Made by a program: the position numbers and the translations under genes
Source of the DNA: Anianibacter sp965662745
Lineage (GTDB): Bacteria > Pseudomonadota > Alphaproteobacteria > Rhodobacterales > Rhodobacteraceae
Direction: 5' to 3'
Assembly (NCBI GenBank): GCA_965662745.1
Contig: CBFIJK010000001.1
Coordinates: 1 to 64,000 of the forward strand
Length of the DNA: 64,000 bases
The notes under the pieces: generated by a model
Told to the model about the DNA's origin: nothing
What the model saw: only the letters and a program-made list of their open reading frames with translations
Database searches by the model: none
Part shown: positions 51,981-60,052 of the stretch, piece by piece
How the letters are laid out: the number at the start of each line of letters is the position of its first letter
How positions within the stretch are numbered: the stretch's first letter is position 1

Positions 51981-52451
51981 ATGCGCCTGCTGCTGTTCGC
52001 CGTCACCCATCTTGGCGCTCTCGCCATCGGTTTTGTTCTTGGCATCTACCTCTTGCCCATCCTCACGGCCCCGGCCTCGGTCGACGCCGAAATGCTGTCC
52101 GAAAGAGCGTCCGGCGCGGTCTATCGCGGGGAATTCACCCGCGATCTGGCGGGCAGCGACTTCCTGCACTGGGGTGAGGGCGAAGTCAGCCTGTCGCCGT
52201 CCGAGATCGTCCATGTCGGCAAGCTGTCCCCCGGACCCGACTACAAGCTCTACCTCACGCGCGAATTCGTCGAGGATGAGGCCGGGTTTCTCGCGATAAA
52301 GGAAGCATCATTGCAGGTGGGCGACGTGAAGACCTTCGACGGTGTGATCCTGTCGGTGCCCGAGGGCGTTGATCTGGACGCGTTCAACACTGTCGTCATC
52401 TGGTGCGAGGCATTCTCGGAATTCATCACGGCGGCGCGGTATCGCGAATAG
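51981..52451 (+). CDS. membrane-anchored DM13-domain protein
   Basis: 156-residue protein with one N-terminal hydrophobic anchor (RLLLFAVTHLGALAIGFVLGIYLLP) followed by a DM13 domain: GSDFLHWGEGEVSLSPSEIVHVGKLSPGPDYKLYL and the terminal VVIWCEAFSEFITAARY with its conserved Cys. DM13 is proposed to be an electron-transfer or redox domain; its function in bacteria is unproven. It lies between pnp and rpsO on the opposite strand. The ~270 bases upstream hold the pnp leader hairpin and nothing else I can support. Confidence 0.85.
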   Translation: MRLLLFAVTHLGALAIGFVLGIYLLPILTAPASVDAEMLSERASGAVYRGEFTRDLAGSDFLHWGEGEVSLSPSEIVHVGKLSPGPDYKLYLTREFVEDEAGFLAIKEASLQVGDVKTFDGVILSVPEGVDLDAFNTVVIWCEAFSEFITAARYRE

Positions 52452-52497
52452 AGCTTCGGTCACGCTTGCTTAGCCGGTCTGGATCAGAATTTCCGGC

Positions 52498-52725
52498 ATG
52501 GAAGTGCAAGGACCCGACCAGGCCGAGCGTTGGCTGCGGCATGTGTTCAGCGCCAAGGCGGTGGATAAGGGCGGCGTGGTGCGCCGGTCCGTGCGCTGGG
52601 TCGATCATGAGATCGGGCGCGACAGGTTTACTGGCGAAGTGCGCAGACGCGGCTTTCATCTATATGAGGCAGGCGGCCAGTTCATCGTGATCTGCAACAC
52701 TGGACCGATCCGGCGCATTGTCTGA
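52498..52725 (+). CDS. small conserved-type protein of unknown function
   Basis: 75-residue basic soluble protein: SAKAVDKGGVVRRSVRWVDHEIGRDRF then RRRGFHLYEAGGQFIVICN. I recall similar short proteins in Rhodobacteraceae carrying the dubious label phosphoribosylanthranilate isomerase, which the length (75 against ~210) does not support. It follows the DM13 gene by 46 bases in the same direction and may be cotranscribed. Confidence 0.6.
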   Translation: MEVQGPDQAERWLRHVFSAKAVDKGGVVRRSVRWVDHEIGRDRFTGEVRRRGFHLYEAGGQFIVICNTGPIRRIV

Positions 52726-52763
52726 CCTGCAGATCGAATTTTCGGCGCAAATTCGCGGCCTAA

Positions 52764-52796
52764 AAAGCAAATCGCCCGAACCAAACGGCCGGGCGA
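52764..52796 (-). terminator. intrinsic terminator of rpsO
   Basis: TCGCCCG (52772-52778) pairs with CGGGCGA (52790-52796). Read on the minus strand the stem is followed by TTTGCTTTTT. It sits ~25 bases beyond the rpsO stop, so rpsO appears to end before pnp rather than read through. Confidence 0.8.
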
Positions 52797-52821
52797 CAAG
52801 ACTTTCGGTAGTAAGTTCGGA

Positions 52822-53091
52822 TCAGCGACGGATGCCAAGCTTTCCGATCAGGTCCTTGTAGCGCTGCTCTTCCTTGGCGCGCAGGTAGTCGAGCAGTTTG
52901 CGGCGCTGTGCCACGAGCTTGAGAAGGCCACGGCGCGAGTGGTTGTCCTTCTTGTGGGTCTTGAAGTGCTCGGTCAGAGCGGCGATGCGCGTGGTCAGGA
53001 TCGCGACTTGCACCTCGGGCGAACCGGTGTCGCCGTCCTTGGTCGCGTATTCCTTCATGACCTTTTGCTTGTCTTCGGCAGTAATCGACAT
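52822..53091 (-). CDS. rpsO: 30S ribosomal protein S15
   Basis: Primary 16S-rRNA-binding protein of the small subunit, 89 residues, the standard length. It starts MSITAEDKQKVMKEYATKDGD and contains GSPEVQVAILTTRIAALTEHFKTHKKDNHSRRGL and the closing QRYKDLIGKLGIRR. ATG 53091 has AAGGAG upstream. Longer in-frame extension upstream is not part of S15. The ~300 bases between rpsO and the next plus-strand gene contain no gene I can support. Confidence 0.98.
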   Translation of the reverse strand: MSITAEDKQKVMKEYATKDGDTGSPEVQVAILTTRIAALTEHFKTHKKDNHSRRGLLKLVAQRRKLLDYLRAKEEQRYKDLIGKLGIRR

Positions 53092-53390
53092 CGGTGTCTC
53101 CTTACAGGTTCGTGTGACGGCGCAGGCCGGGATGTCGTCCAGCGAGGCCCATTTATCCGCCACGAAGGGTGCGGATGCGGGCGTATAGGGGGAATCGCGC
53201 GCGAATGAAAGACCTTTTGCGGGCCATTCGGGGCAGTGTGGCGCCCGATTGTCCATCGATGCGCGCCGATCCTTAAATCGCCCCGGAAATGCCCAAGCTC
53301 TGTCAACGAAAGCGCGCAGCGCAATGGTTTGTTCATCCTGACGCGGACCAAATGGCGCTGGTGCCATGGCCGCAGGGGAAAGGATCGTTC

Positions 53391-54200
53391 ATGTTCGCCA
53401 TTGGCTCGGCTCTTGCGATGCTCTTGTTCGGCGTCGGCGTTGATCTCGCCGCCGACGACCGCAGTGCCGCGTCCGATGTCCGCGCGAATGATCAGGGCGA
53501 TGACACCAACCCTGATACGCTGCCCGCCGGGGAAGATGTATCCGAGGGGGACGCGCCGGATGAGGGCGCCGCGACACCTGAAGAGGCAGAGAAAGCGACC
53601 GCTTCAGCACCCAAGTCTGCCGATCCGATCATAGAAGCCCGGGCAGAGGCCGCAGACGCCGCCTATTTCGACGCACTTGATACGGCACTGGCCGGAGAAC
53701 AGGACGAAACCGCATCTGCAGCACAAGACGGCGGGCAAGAAACTGATTTTCTGGCTTTTCTCGACGGTCCGGATGGGTTGTTCGAGGCCGAAGAACCGGA
53801 AGAACTGCTTGCCGATGTCGCGCCAGAAGAGACACCGGAACCGATCGTTGCGGCTGAACCCGACGCCCGCGAGGAAACCATCGAGGACGACCTTCCCGGC
53901 GCGTTCGACAATGATCTTCTTTTCGGTGAGCACAGCTTTGAAGATCTCTTCGCCGCCCCGATGACGCCAGAGCTGGACCTCGAAGACTATAAACCCGGCG
54001 ATGAGCGGCTTGTTCTGTCCTATGATGACGACGGCGGATCCGAACCGACGCTTGATGTCACGAACGAGGATTTCGGAGAGCAGCGCATCGCCACCGTCTT
54101 CGTGGATGGAGAGGTCGCGGCGCATGTCGGCCTTGCTGCCGGGGCGCGCGATCTGGCCGTGGCGGACATCGCGCTCGTCGGAGAGACCGTCGATTCGTGA
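53391..54200 (+). CDS. acidic exported protein with C-terminal DYxxGDERL module (trio gene 1)
   Basis: 269-residue, extremely acidic protein of unknown function. ATG 53391 (GGGGAAAGGA upstream) gives MFAIGSALAMLLFGVGVDLA, a short hydrophobic segment entering acidic sequence at once. Residues ~25-190 are low-complexity Asp/Glu/Ala/Pro. Residues ~195-269 form a module (DLEDYKPGDERLVL ... FVDGEVAAHVGL ... LAVADIALV) also seen in the next two genes. Probably secreted or surface-anchored. A longer start at 53289 or 53355 would put charged residues before the hydrophobic segment and is less likely. Confidence 0.7.
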   Translation: MFAIGSALAMLLFGVGVDLAADDRSAASDVRANDQGDDTNPDTLPAGEDVSEGDAPDEGAATPEEAEKATASAPKSADPIIEARAEAADAAYFDALDTALAGEQDETASAAQDGGQETDFLAFLDGPDGLFEAEEPEELLADVAPEETPEPIVAAEPDAREETIEDDLPGAFDNDLLFGEHSFEDLFAAPMTPELDLEDYKPGDERLVLSYDDDGGSEPTLDVTNEDFGEQRIATVFVDGEVAAHVGLAAGARDLAVADIALVGETVDS

Positions 54201-54428
54201 TCGATCCGCTGTCCTCGACGCCAAGTGCACATCACTCGCCTTAAAGATGCAAGCGCAAATCTAATGAACCGAGAACCACGATAGATTGTGGTGTTTTCCG
54301 GGCACCGTTCGGGATTTGGCGACAATTAACGGGTTCTTCGCGTACACTGTTGACGCACGAGGCGCGCAGGCGGAAGCTCTCTAAGCTGCTGCATTTCAGA
54401 TTTTTTTGATGCCTTGGGGATTTTTTCG

Positions 54429-55976
54429 ATGTTCGCGCTTTTTGGACTGCTGGCTTTAGTCGGCATCGGCTTTGGCTTTGATCTATTCGGCGGGGATGAC
54501 GATGGGGGCGAGACCAGCGATAGCGGCGTGCCCCAGCCCGGAACGGCGACGAGCGGGCCGGATACCCTGTTCGGCACACCCCAGGCAGACACGATTTCCG
54601 GCCTTCAGGGCAATGACATCATCCGCGGCCTTGGCAGCGACGATACACTGAATGGCAACGGCGGGTCGGACACAGTCGCAGGCGGGGCCGGGGCGGATGT
54701 GATCAGCGGCGGCGGCGGTCCGGATATACTTTCGGGCGGTTCAGGAGATGACACCGTGTCGGGCAATGGCGGCGGCGACGAAGTGCGCGGCGGCGAAGGC
54801 AATGACACGCTGCGCGGCGGTGTCGGAGTCGACCTGATCATCGGCGGCCCGGGCGATGACACGATCGACGCCGGAACCGGCCCCGACTCCGTCGATGGCG
54901 GGGACGGCGATGACAGCATTCGTGGCGGCAGCGGCGACGATTCGCTCTTCGGCTGGAACGGTCGCGATGAGCTATTCGGCGAGAATGGCGATGATATGCT
55001 GTTCGGCGAATTCGACGACGACACGCTGAACGGCGGTGCGGGCAATGACACGCTGAACGGCGGCACGGGCAATGACGTTCTGAACGGCAATGCCGGATCG
55101 GATCTTCTGAACGGCAATGAAGGCAACGATACGCTGTCGGGCGGCGCGGACAATGACACGCTCAACGGCAATGACGGCGCGGACCTTCTGAGCGGCGATG
55201 ACGGCGACGACGTGCTGAACGGCGGGCCAGGCTTTGACGCGTTGTTTGCCGGCGGCGGGAACGATACGCTCGATGGCGGTCTTGAGGGCGATACTCTCGA
55301 TGGTGGCGATGGGAACGACATTCTGATCGGGCAAGCCGGGGAAGACGAATTGCGCGGCGGCGGTGGCAACGATCAGCTATCCGGCGGTGTTGGGGCGGAT
55401 ATTCTCGACGGTGGCGACGGGGTCGATATCCTCGACGGCGGTTCGGGCGACGACACCATGCGCGGCGGGCTTGGCAACGACACGATGCGCGGCGGCGATG
55501 GTGACGACGTGATGGATGGCGGTGCCGGAAACGACAACATGGAAGGCAACCAGGGCGCCGACAAGATGATCGGCGGGGCTGGGGTCGATACCGTGGATGG
55601 CGGCGTCGATGCCGACCTGATCCGCGTCGATGGCGATGCGACTGGCGACACGGCGATCGGTGGCTCGGGCGACGATGATCTGGTCCTCGGCCAGTCGGAC
55701 ACCGGCACCGGCGGCGTTGGCAAGGACGACTTCTACCTGACTGAATTTGGCGCACTGTCGCAGGTGACCGATTACAACGCGGCGGACGACAGGGTTCTGA
55801 TCGGGGTCAACCCGACAGGCCCCGCTCCTGTGATCACGGTCAACTCCGTCTCGACCGGCGTGGGCGAATTCACGAACACCGTGCTTCTGAACGGCACTGC
55901 GGTCGCGCAGGTCGTCGGCTCGCAGTTGAACGCCGCGGACGTCGCGTTGGTTCCGACGACGGCGATTCCGTCCTGA
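54429..55976 (+). CDS. RTX-type calcium-binding exoprotein with ~39 nonapeptide repeats (trio gene 2)
   Basis: 515-residue protein. ATG 54429 (GGGGA eight bases upstream) gives MFALFGLLALVGIGFGFDLF then GGDDDGG; a TTG at 54414 would add five residues. Residues ~43-393 are about 39 uninterrupted GGxGxDxLx nonapeptides, the Ca2+-binding beta-roll of RTX proteins. Residues ~446-515 (VTDYNAADDRVLI ... LLNGTAVAQVVG ... LNAADVALV) match the C-terminal module of the neighbouring gene. RTX proteins usually leave by type I secretion; no ABC exporter is nearby. No enzymatic domain is visible. Confidence 0.88.
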   Translation: MFALFGLLALVGIGFGFDLFGGDDDGGETSDSGVPQPGTATSGPDTLFGTPQADTISGLQGNDIIRGLGSDDTLNGNGGSDTVAGGAGADVISGGGGPDILSGGSGDDTVSGNGGGDEVRGGEGNDTLRGGVGVDLIIGGPGDDTIDAGTGPDSVDGGDGDDSIRGGSGDDSLFGWNGRDELFGENGDDMLFGEFDDDTLNGGAGNDTLNGGTGNDVLNGNAGSDLLNGNEGNDTLSGGADNDTLNGNDGADLLSGDDGDDVLNGGPGFDALFAGGGNDTLDGGLEGDTLDGGDGNDILIGQAGEDELRGGGGNDQLSGGVGADILDGGDGVDILDGGSGDDTMRGGLGNDTMRGGDGDDVMDGGAGNDNMEGNQGADKMIGGAGVDTVDGGVDADLIRVDGDATGDTAIGGSGDDDLVLGQSDTGTGGVGKDDFYLTEFGALSQVTDYNAADDRVLIGVNPTGPAPVITVNSVSTGVGEFTNTVLLNGTAVAQVVGSQLNAADVALVPTTAIPS

Positions 55977-56150
55977 TTGGGGCGGGGTTTGCCCCTGAAC
56001 TTGCACAATTGAGGGCGCATTTGCTGGCAATCGGCAAATGCGCCATCTTCTCGCCCAAAGCAAGAACAGGCCTTAACTAACACTCCGGAAAACAAGGGAA
56101 AAACGGCGTGCGCCATGCTATCCACTCCGCATGGGAGTGGAGAGTCCGTC

Positions 56151-57266
56151 GTGATAGCTGCTTTGCTGATGCTGGGTCTTGTGCCGTTCGCGATGGGGTC
56201 ATTCGACTTCGGCGACGACGAAGAGCCTGGGGATGACTTTCAGTCGGCAGAGCCTGCGCCTGCGGTTCAGGACGGCTGGTTGACCGAAAGCGAGGCCGAG
56301 GAGGAACCCGAGGATCCGGCGAAGGACCCAGCAGAAGAGCCCGCCACTGAAACGGAAGTTTCCGAGGCGGAGGATGCGCACGAAGCAGCCGATCCGACAT
56401 GGCTTTCCCCCGAGATCGGCGTCTTCGCGATTTCGGACTTCGATCCCGAGATCGACAGGCTCATGCTCGACTTCACCAATACCGACGTCCCGGATTCAAT
56501 CGAGCTGACGGAAACCGAAGACGGCGACCCCGCAACGGCGCTGCATCTTGGCTTTGGCGACGATACCATGACGGTCGCCTTCAGCGATCTAGGGACCGTG
56601 CCGCTGGATGCGATCTTCATGAATTTCGAGACGGGCGATGGGTCGGACGCCGTGCCTTTGTCAGCGATGATCGAGGACAGCGTTGGGATCGACCCGATCG
56701 ATCCGGAGGCAGAGGATGTGGATTATGGCGGCGGCGGCGACTCTGCCACCGCGATCGGACCGGCCGATCCCGACGCGCCGGATGAAGAAGGCGGCAGCAC
56801 ACCGGTCGAGGGCACGGACCCAGGTGATCCGGTTGCCGAGGATGAAGGCGCCGAACAAAATGAGGGCGGACTTGATCCGGTCGATCCCGACGGCGAAGAC
56901 GATGTGACGCCAATTGATGCGGGCGAAGGCACAGGCCCTGTCGATCCCGATGAGGAAGAAGCCGCAGGCCCGGAGGATGTAGGCGAAGGCACCGATCCGG
57001 TCGACCCTGACGCGGATGATGAAATCCATACGGTAGAATTGAACGGCGACGGCCTGACGGACCCGGCGGTCGTCGAAGGCTTCCAGCCGCAATACCAGAC
57101 GCTTCAGATCGACATCGAGAACCCGCAGGACGGCGGCTACAGCCTGTCGGTTCGGCCGGATTCATGGGGTGAGGACGGTCTTGTCCTCTTGGACGAAAAT
57201 GTCGCCGTGCGCGTTGTCGGCGTGTCGACGCTGACCGCCGAGCATATCGAGATCGTCTACAGCTAA
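56151..57266 (+). CDS. acidic exported protein with two modules and DPVDPD-type repeats (trio gene 3)
   Basis: 371-residue, very acidic protein. GTG 56151 with GGAG eight bases upstream is preferred, giving the hydrophobic start IAALLMLGLVPFAMGSFDF then GDDEE, as in the two preceding genes; ATG 56115 is the alternative with a poorly spaced ribosome site. Residues ~94-160 (ISDFDPEIDRLML ...) and 309-371 (EGFQPQYQTLQI ... LLDENVAVRVVGV ... LTAEHIEIV) are two copies of the shared module. Between them lies acidic linker with repeated DPVDPD/DPIDPE. Function unknown; likely extracellular. Its stop overlaps the convergent DUF1643 gene. Confidence 0.72.
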   Translation: MIAALLMLGLVPFAMGSFDFGDDEEPGDDFQSAEPAPAVQDGWLTESEAEEEPEDPAKDPAEEPATETEVSEAEDAHEAADPTWLSPEIGVFAISDFDPEIDRLMLDFTNTDVPDSIELTETEDGDPATALHLGFGDDTMTVAFSDLGTVPLDAIFMNFETGDGSDAVPLSAMIEDSVGIDPIDPEAEDVDYGGGGDSATAIGPADPDAPDEEGGSTPVEGTDPGDPVAEDEGAEQNEGGLDPVDPDGEDDVTPIDAGEGTGPVDPDEEEAAGPEDVGEGTDPVDPDADDEIHTVELNGDGLTDPAVVEGFQPQYQTLQIDIENPQDGGYSLSVRPDSWGEDGLVLLDENVAVRVVGVSTLTAEHIEIVYS

Positions 57267-57775
57267 GGCGCGGGCCAGGGTTCCGGCTGGCGATCATAGC
57301 CGATGTAAAGCGGGTGTTTCGGCTGCCCGGCTTTTGTCAGGCCGAGGTGATAGAGCGGCTTTCCGGTGCCGCGCAGCAGCACCTCAACCGCTTGCCCCCG
57401 GTCCATATGCGCACCATGGGCGCCCCACGCGCAGACCACCTGATCCGCCCAGTTACATCCCATTAGGATCGCCGCGTCATTCTCGGGCCCCACCGGATCG
57501 GCGGCGGCGCGCATGAGCTTTGGATCGGTGTCGCGCCATGCGAAGATATTCGTCACTTGGAACGCGCCGAACCCCAGCGCGCGGGCGCGACGTTCGCAGC
57601 GCTCGACCGTGGGATCGTTCTGCACTTCTGTCGCCGTGGATGGGTTCAGCATGACGAAGAGGACACGCTCTCCCGTGGCATCCCAGATGCGCGTCAGCGA
57701 ATAGCGATAGCGCTCGCAATCGGAATAAACGGCAGTTGACGGCGCATCGCCCTTGGTATGGCTTCGGGTGATCAC
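57263..57775 (-). CDS. DUF1643 family protein
   Basis: 170-residue protein. Family blocks are YRYSLTRIWD, VLFVMLNPSTATEVQNDPTVERC, NIFAWRDTDPKLM and CAWGAHGAH, with KHPLYI near the end. The biochemical function is unknown. The start is GTG 57775, overlapping the truB stop (GTGA), with no ATG available, so it is translated with truB. Its 3' end touches trio gene 3. Confidence 0.86.
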   Translation of the reverse strand: MITRSHTKGDAPSTAVYSDCERYRYSLTRIWDATGERVLFVMLNPSTATEVQNDPTVERCERRARALGFGAFQVTNIFAWRDTDPKLMRAAADPVGPENDAAILMGCNWADQVVCAWGAHGAHMDRGQAVEVLLRGTGKPLYHLGLTKAGQPKHPLYIGYDRQPEPWPAP

Positions 57776-58677
57776 GCCTTGAAGACGCGGCTCGGGTGCA
57801 ATTCGCCGGACCGGTAGATGCCCACCGCGACCGCGCGGCCCTGATAGCTGCCCCAAGCCTCGTCGCCATATTCGGCATCCGAGGACACGACCCGCCCGGG
57901 ATTACCGTTACGCAGCTTCGTGACACCATCGGACGCGCAGATCAGTTCCGGCAGATCGGCAAGACCGACTTCAAGCGGCAGAAGGTAGTCATCCAGCGCA
58001 GGGTCTTTCGCCAGTCTCTCGACCTCTTCCAGCGAGATGCCATCCTCGGCCTCGAACGGACCGGACCAGACGCGGCGCAGGGTCACGACATGGCCAAGAC
58101 ACCCCAGCATGCGCCCCAGATCGCGGGCGATAGAACGGACATAGCCACCCTTGCCGCAGATCATCTCCAGCACGGCGGTGTCCTCATCGGGCCGCTCGAC
58201 CATTTCCAGGCTTTCGACATAAAGATCGCGCGCGGCCAAGTCCATTTCCTCACCCTCACGCGCCTTGGCGTAGGCCCGTTCACCGTCGATCTTCACGGCA
58301 GAAAACTGCGGCGGAACCTGCTGGATGTCGCCGGTGAAGGCGGGCAACGCGGCGTTGATCTCGTCGTCTGTCGGGCGCGCGGCTGAGGTTTCGATCACCT
58401 CGCCCTCGGCGTCATCCGTGTTCGTCGCCTGCCCCCAGCGCACCGTGAAGCGGTATGCCTTCAGAGCGTCGGTGATATAGGGCACCGTCTTGGTCGCCTC
58501 TCCCAGCGCAATCGCCAGCACGCCTGTGGCCGCCGGATCAAGCGTGCCGGCATGCCCGGCCTTCTGCGCATCAAGCGCCCAGCGCACCTTGTTCACAACG
58601 GCGGTCGAAGTCAGGCCAGCAGGCTTGTCCACGACAAGCCAGCCTGAAACCGCGCGTCCCTTCTTGCGTCTTGCCAT
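57772..58677 (-). CDS. truB: tRNA pseudouridine-55 synthase
   Basis: Makes pseudouridine 55 in the T-loop of tRNA, 301 residues. The catalytic Asp47 is in GHAGTLDPAATGVLAI; SGWLVVDKPAGLTS, KAYRFTVRWGQATNTDDAEGEV and GGYVRSIARDLG are family motifs. It lies 6 bases downstream of rbfA and overlaps the DUF1643 gene. In related genomes rpsO and pnp follow directly; here the acidic/RTX trio intervenes. Confidence 0.96.
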   Translation of the reverse strand: MARRKKGRAVSGWLVVDKPAGLTSTAVVNKVRWALDAQKAGHAGTLDPAATGVLAIALGEATKTVPYITDALKAYRFTVRWGQATNTDDAEGEVIETSAARPTDDEINAALPAFTGDIQQVPPQFSAVKIDGERAYAKAREGEEMDLAARDLYVESLEMVERPDEDTAVLEMICGKGGYVRSIARDLGRMLGCLGHVVTLRRVWSGPFEAEDGISLEEVERLAKDPALDDYLLPLEVGLADLPELICASDGVTKLRNGNPGRVVSSDAEYGDEAWGSYQGRAVAVGIYRSGELHPSRVFKA

Positions 58678-58683
58678 CTGGGG

Positions 58684-59085
58684 TTATTCTTCCTCGTCGT
58701 CGAGATCGCGGCGCACCGCGTCGGACGAGAACAGCCGCCGCGTTTCGTCCATACGGTCGAAGGTCTCGTCGATCAGGAACCGCAGGTCGGGCGCGTATTT
58801 CAGCGTCATCTCTCTCGAGATCGCGCGGCGCAATTCGCCCTTGTTGCGTTTGAGCGCCTGGATCGCCTCTTCGCGGTTGTCGCCGCCAAGCGGCATCACA
58901 TAGACGGTCGCGACCTTGAGGTCGGGGGACGCTCGCACCTCGCCCACCGTGATCGACAGGCGATTGAGATCGGGATCGTGGATCTCAGCCTGGTTGAGCA
59001 CATCCGAGAGGGTGCGCCGAATAAGCTCGCCCACGCGAAGCTGTCGTTGCGACGGGCCGCCGCCTGTATCAAACCGTTTAGCCAT
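58684..59085 (-). CDS. rbfA: ribosome-binding factor A
   Basis: 30S maturation and cold-adaptation factor, 133 residues. MAKRFDTGGGPSQRQLRVGELIRRTLSDVL is the typical alphaproteobacterial opening and supports ATG 59085 over earlier Mets. The KH-like core includes LSITVGEVRASPDLKVATVYVMPLGG and LKYAPDLRFLIDETFDRMDE. Upstream it is divergent from dapB with a 99-base gap. Confidence 0.94.
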   Translation of the reverse strand: MAKRFDTGGGPSQRQLRVGELIRRTLSDVLNQAEIHDPDLNRLSITVGEVRASPDLKVATVYVMPLGGDNREEAIQALKRNKGELRRAISREMTLKYAPDLRFLIDETFDRMDETRRLFSSDAVRRDLDDEEE

Positions 59086-59184
59086 GGCGCGCGACATAGG
59101 CTTGAATGGCGCGTCCCGCAAGCGGGGCCTTTGCCAAGCGCCGCGTCACGGGCTAAGGCAGGGCGAACGACAAGGGGTCTGGAT

Positions 59185-59997
59185 ATGAGCGAAACACCCG
59201 GCATCTGCATCACGGGCGTGTCCGGCCGCATGGGCCGGATGCTGGTCGAGTCTGTGACCGGCGACGACCGGCTGCGGCTGGTCTCGGCGCTGGAACGGGA
59301 CGGCCACGACTGGATCGGCCGTGATCTAGGCACCGCGCTGGGCGGTGCCGAGAATGGCGTGACCGTCACTGATGACGCGCGCGCGGCCATTGAGGCTGCC
59401 GATGTGGTCATCGACTTCACGGCTCCGGATGCCACGGTCGGCTTTGCACAGATCGCGTCAGAGCTTGAGAAGGTGCACGTGATCGCCACAACCGGGTTCG
59501 ACGATACTCATCTGCAGGCCATTGCCGAGGCCGCGAAAGGCGCGACAATCATCCGTGCCGGGAACATGAGCCTTGGGGTCAACCTTCTGGTGCAACTGAC
59601 GCGGATGGTCGCTGGCGCGCTCGGCGAGGAGTTCGACATCGAGGTGATCGAAGCCCATCACAACCGCAAGGTCGATGCGCCCTCGGGCACCGCGCTGATG
59701 CTGGGAGAGGCCGCTGCCGAAGGACGCGGCGTGTCGTTGGATACCCATGCCGACCGCGCCCGCGACGGAATCACCGGCGAACGCGAGGCCGGGCATATCG
59801 GCTTTCACGCCATTCGCGGCGGCGATATCATTGGCGAACACGATGTGCTGTTTGCGGGTCCCGGAGAGCGTATCACGCTGCGCCATATCGCGTCCGACCG
59901 TTCGCTGTTCGCCAAGGGTGCGTTCAAGGCAGCGCTTTGGGGCATCGACAAGCCGCCGGGTGAATACGACATGCTGGACGTGCTGGGGCTGAAATAA
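59185..59997 (+). CDS. dapB: 4-hydroxy-tetrahydrodipicolinate reductase
   Basis: Lysine/diaminopimelate pathway reductase of 270 residues. The NAD(P) motif is GICITGVSGRMGRML, followed by VVIDFTAPDA, the catalytic EAHHNRKVDAPSGTA (His-His and Lys) and FHAIRGGDIIGEH. ATG 59185 begins a short family-like N-terminus; the longer frame upstream is rbfA shadow. Divergent from rbfA. Confidence 0.95.
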   Translation: MSETPGICITGVSGRMGRMLVESVTGDDRLRLVSALERDGHDWIGRDLGTALGGAENGVTVTDDARAAIEAADVVIDFTAPDATVGFAQIASELEKVHVIATTGFDDTHLQAIAEAAKGATIIRAGNMSLGVNLLVQLTRMVAGALGEEFDIEVIEAHHNRKVDAPSGTALMLGEAAAEGRGVSLDTHADRARDGITGEREAGHIGFHAIRGGDIIGEHDVLFAGPGERITLRHIASDRSLFAKGAFKAALWGIDKPPGEYDMLDVLGLK

Positions 59998-60052
59998 CGG
60001 CGCTCACGCAGTGCTGACTTGATCCGCGCGGCGCCCACCTACCTTACGGCGC

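Noticed and set aside
53091..53390. Plus-strand frame starting at 53289 extending trio gene 1 upstream
   Set aside because: It would place a basic, poorly conserved-looking 34-residue stretch before the hydrophobic segment, and the ribosome site favours ATG 53391.
54555..55610. Repetitive DNA that might suggest a CRISPR array or satellite
   Set aside because: The periodicity is 27 bases with variable sequence and translates to RTX nonapeptides, so it is a coding repeat.
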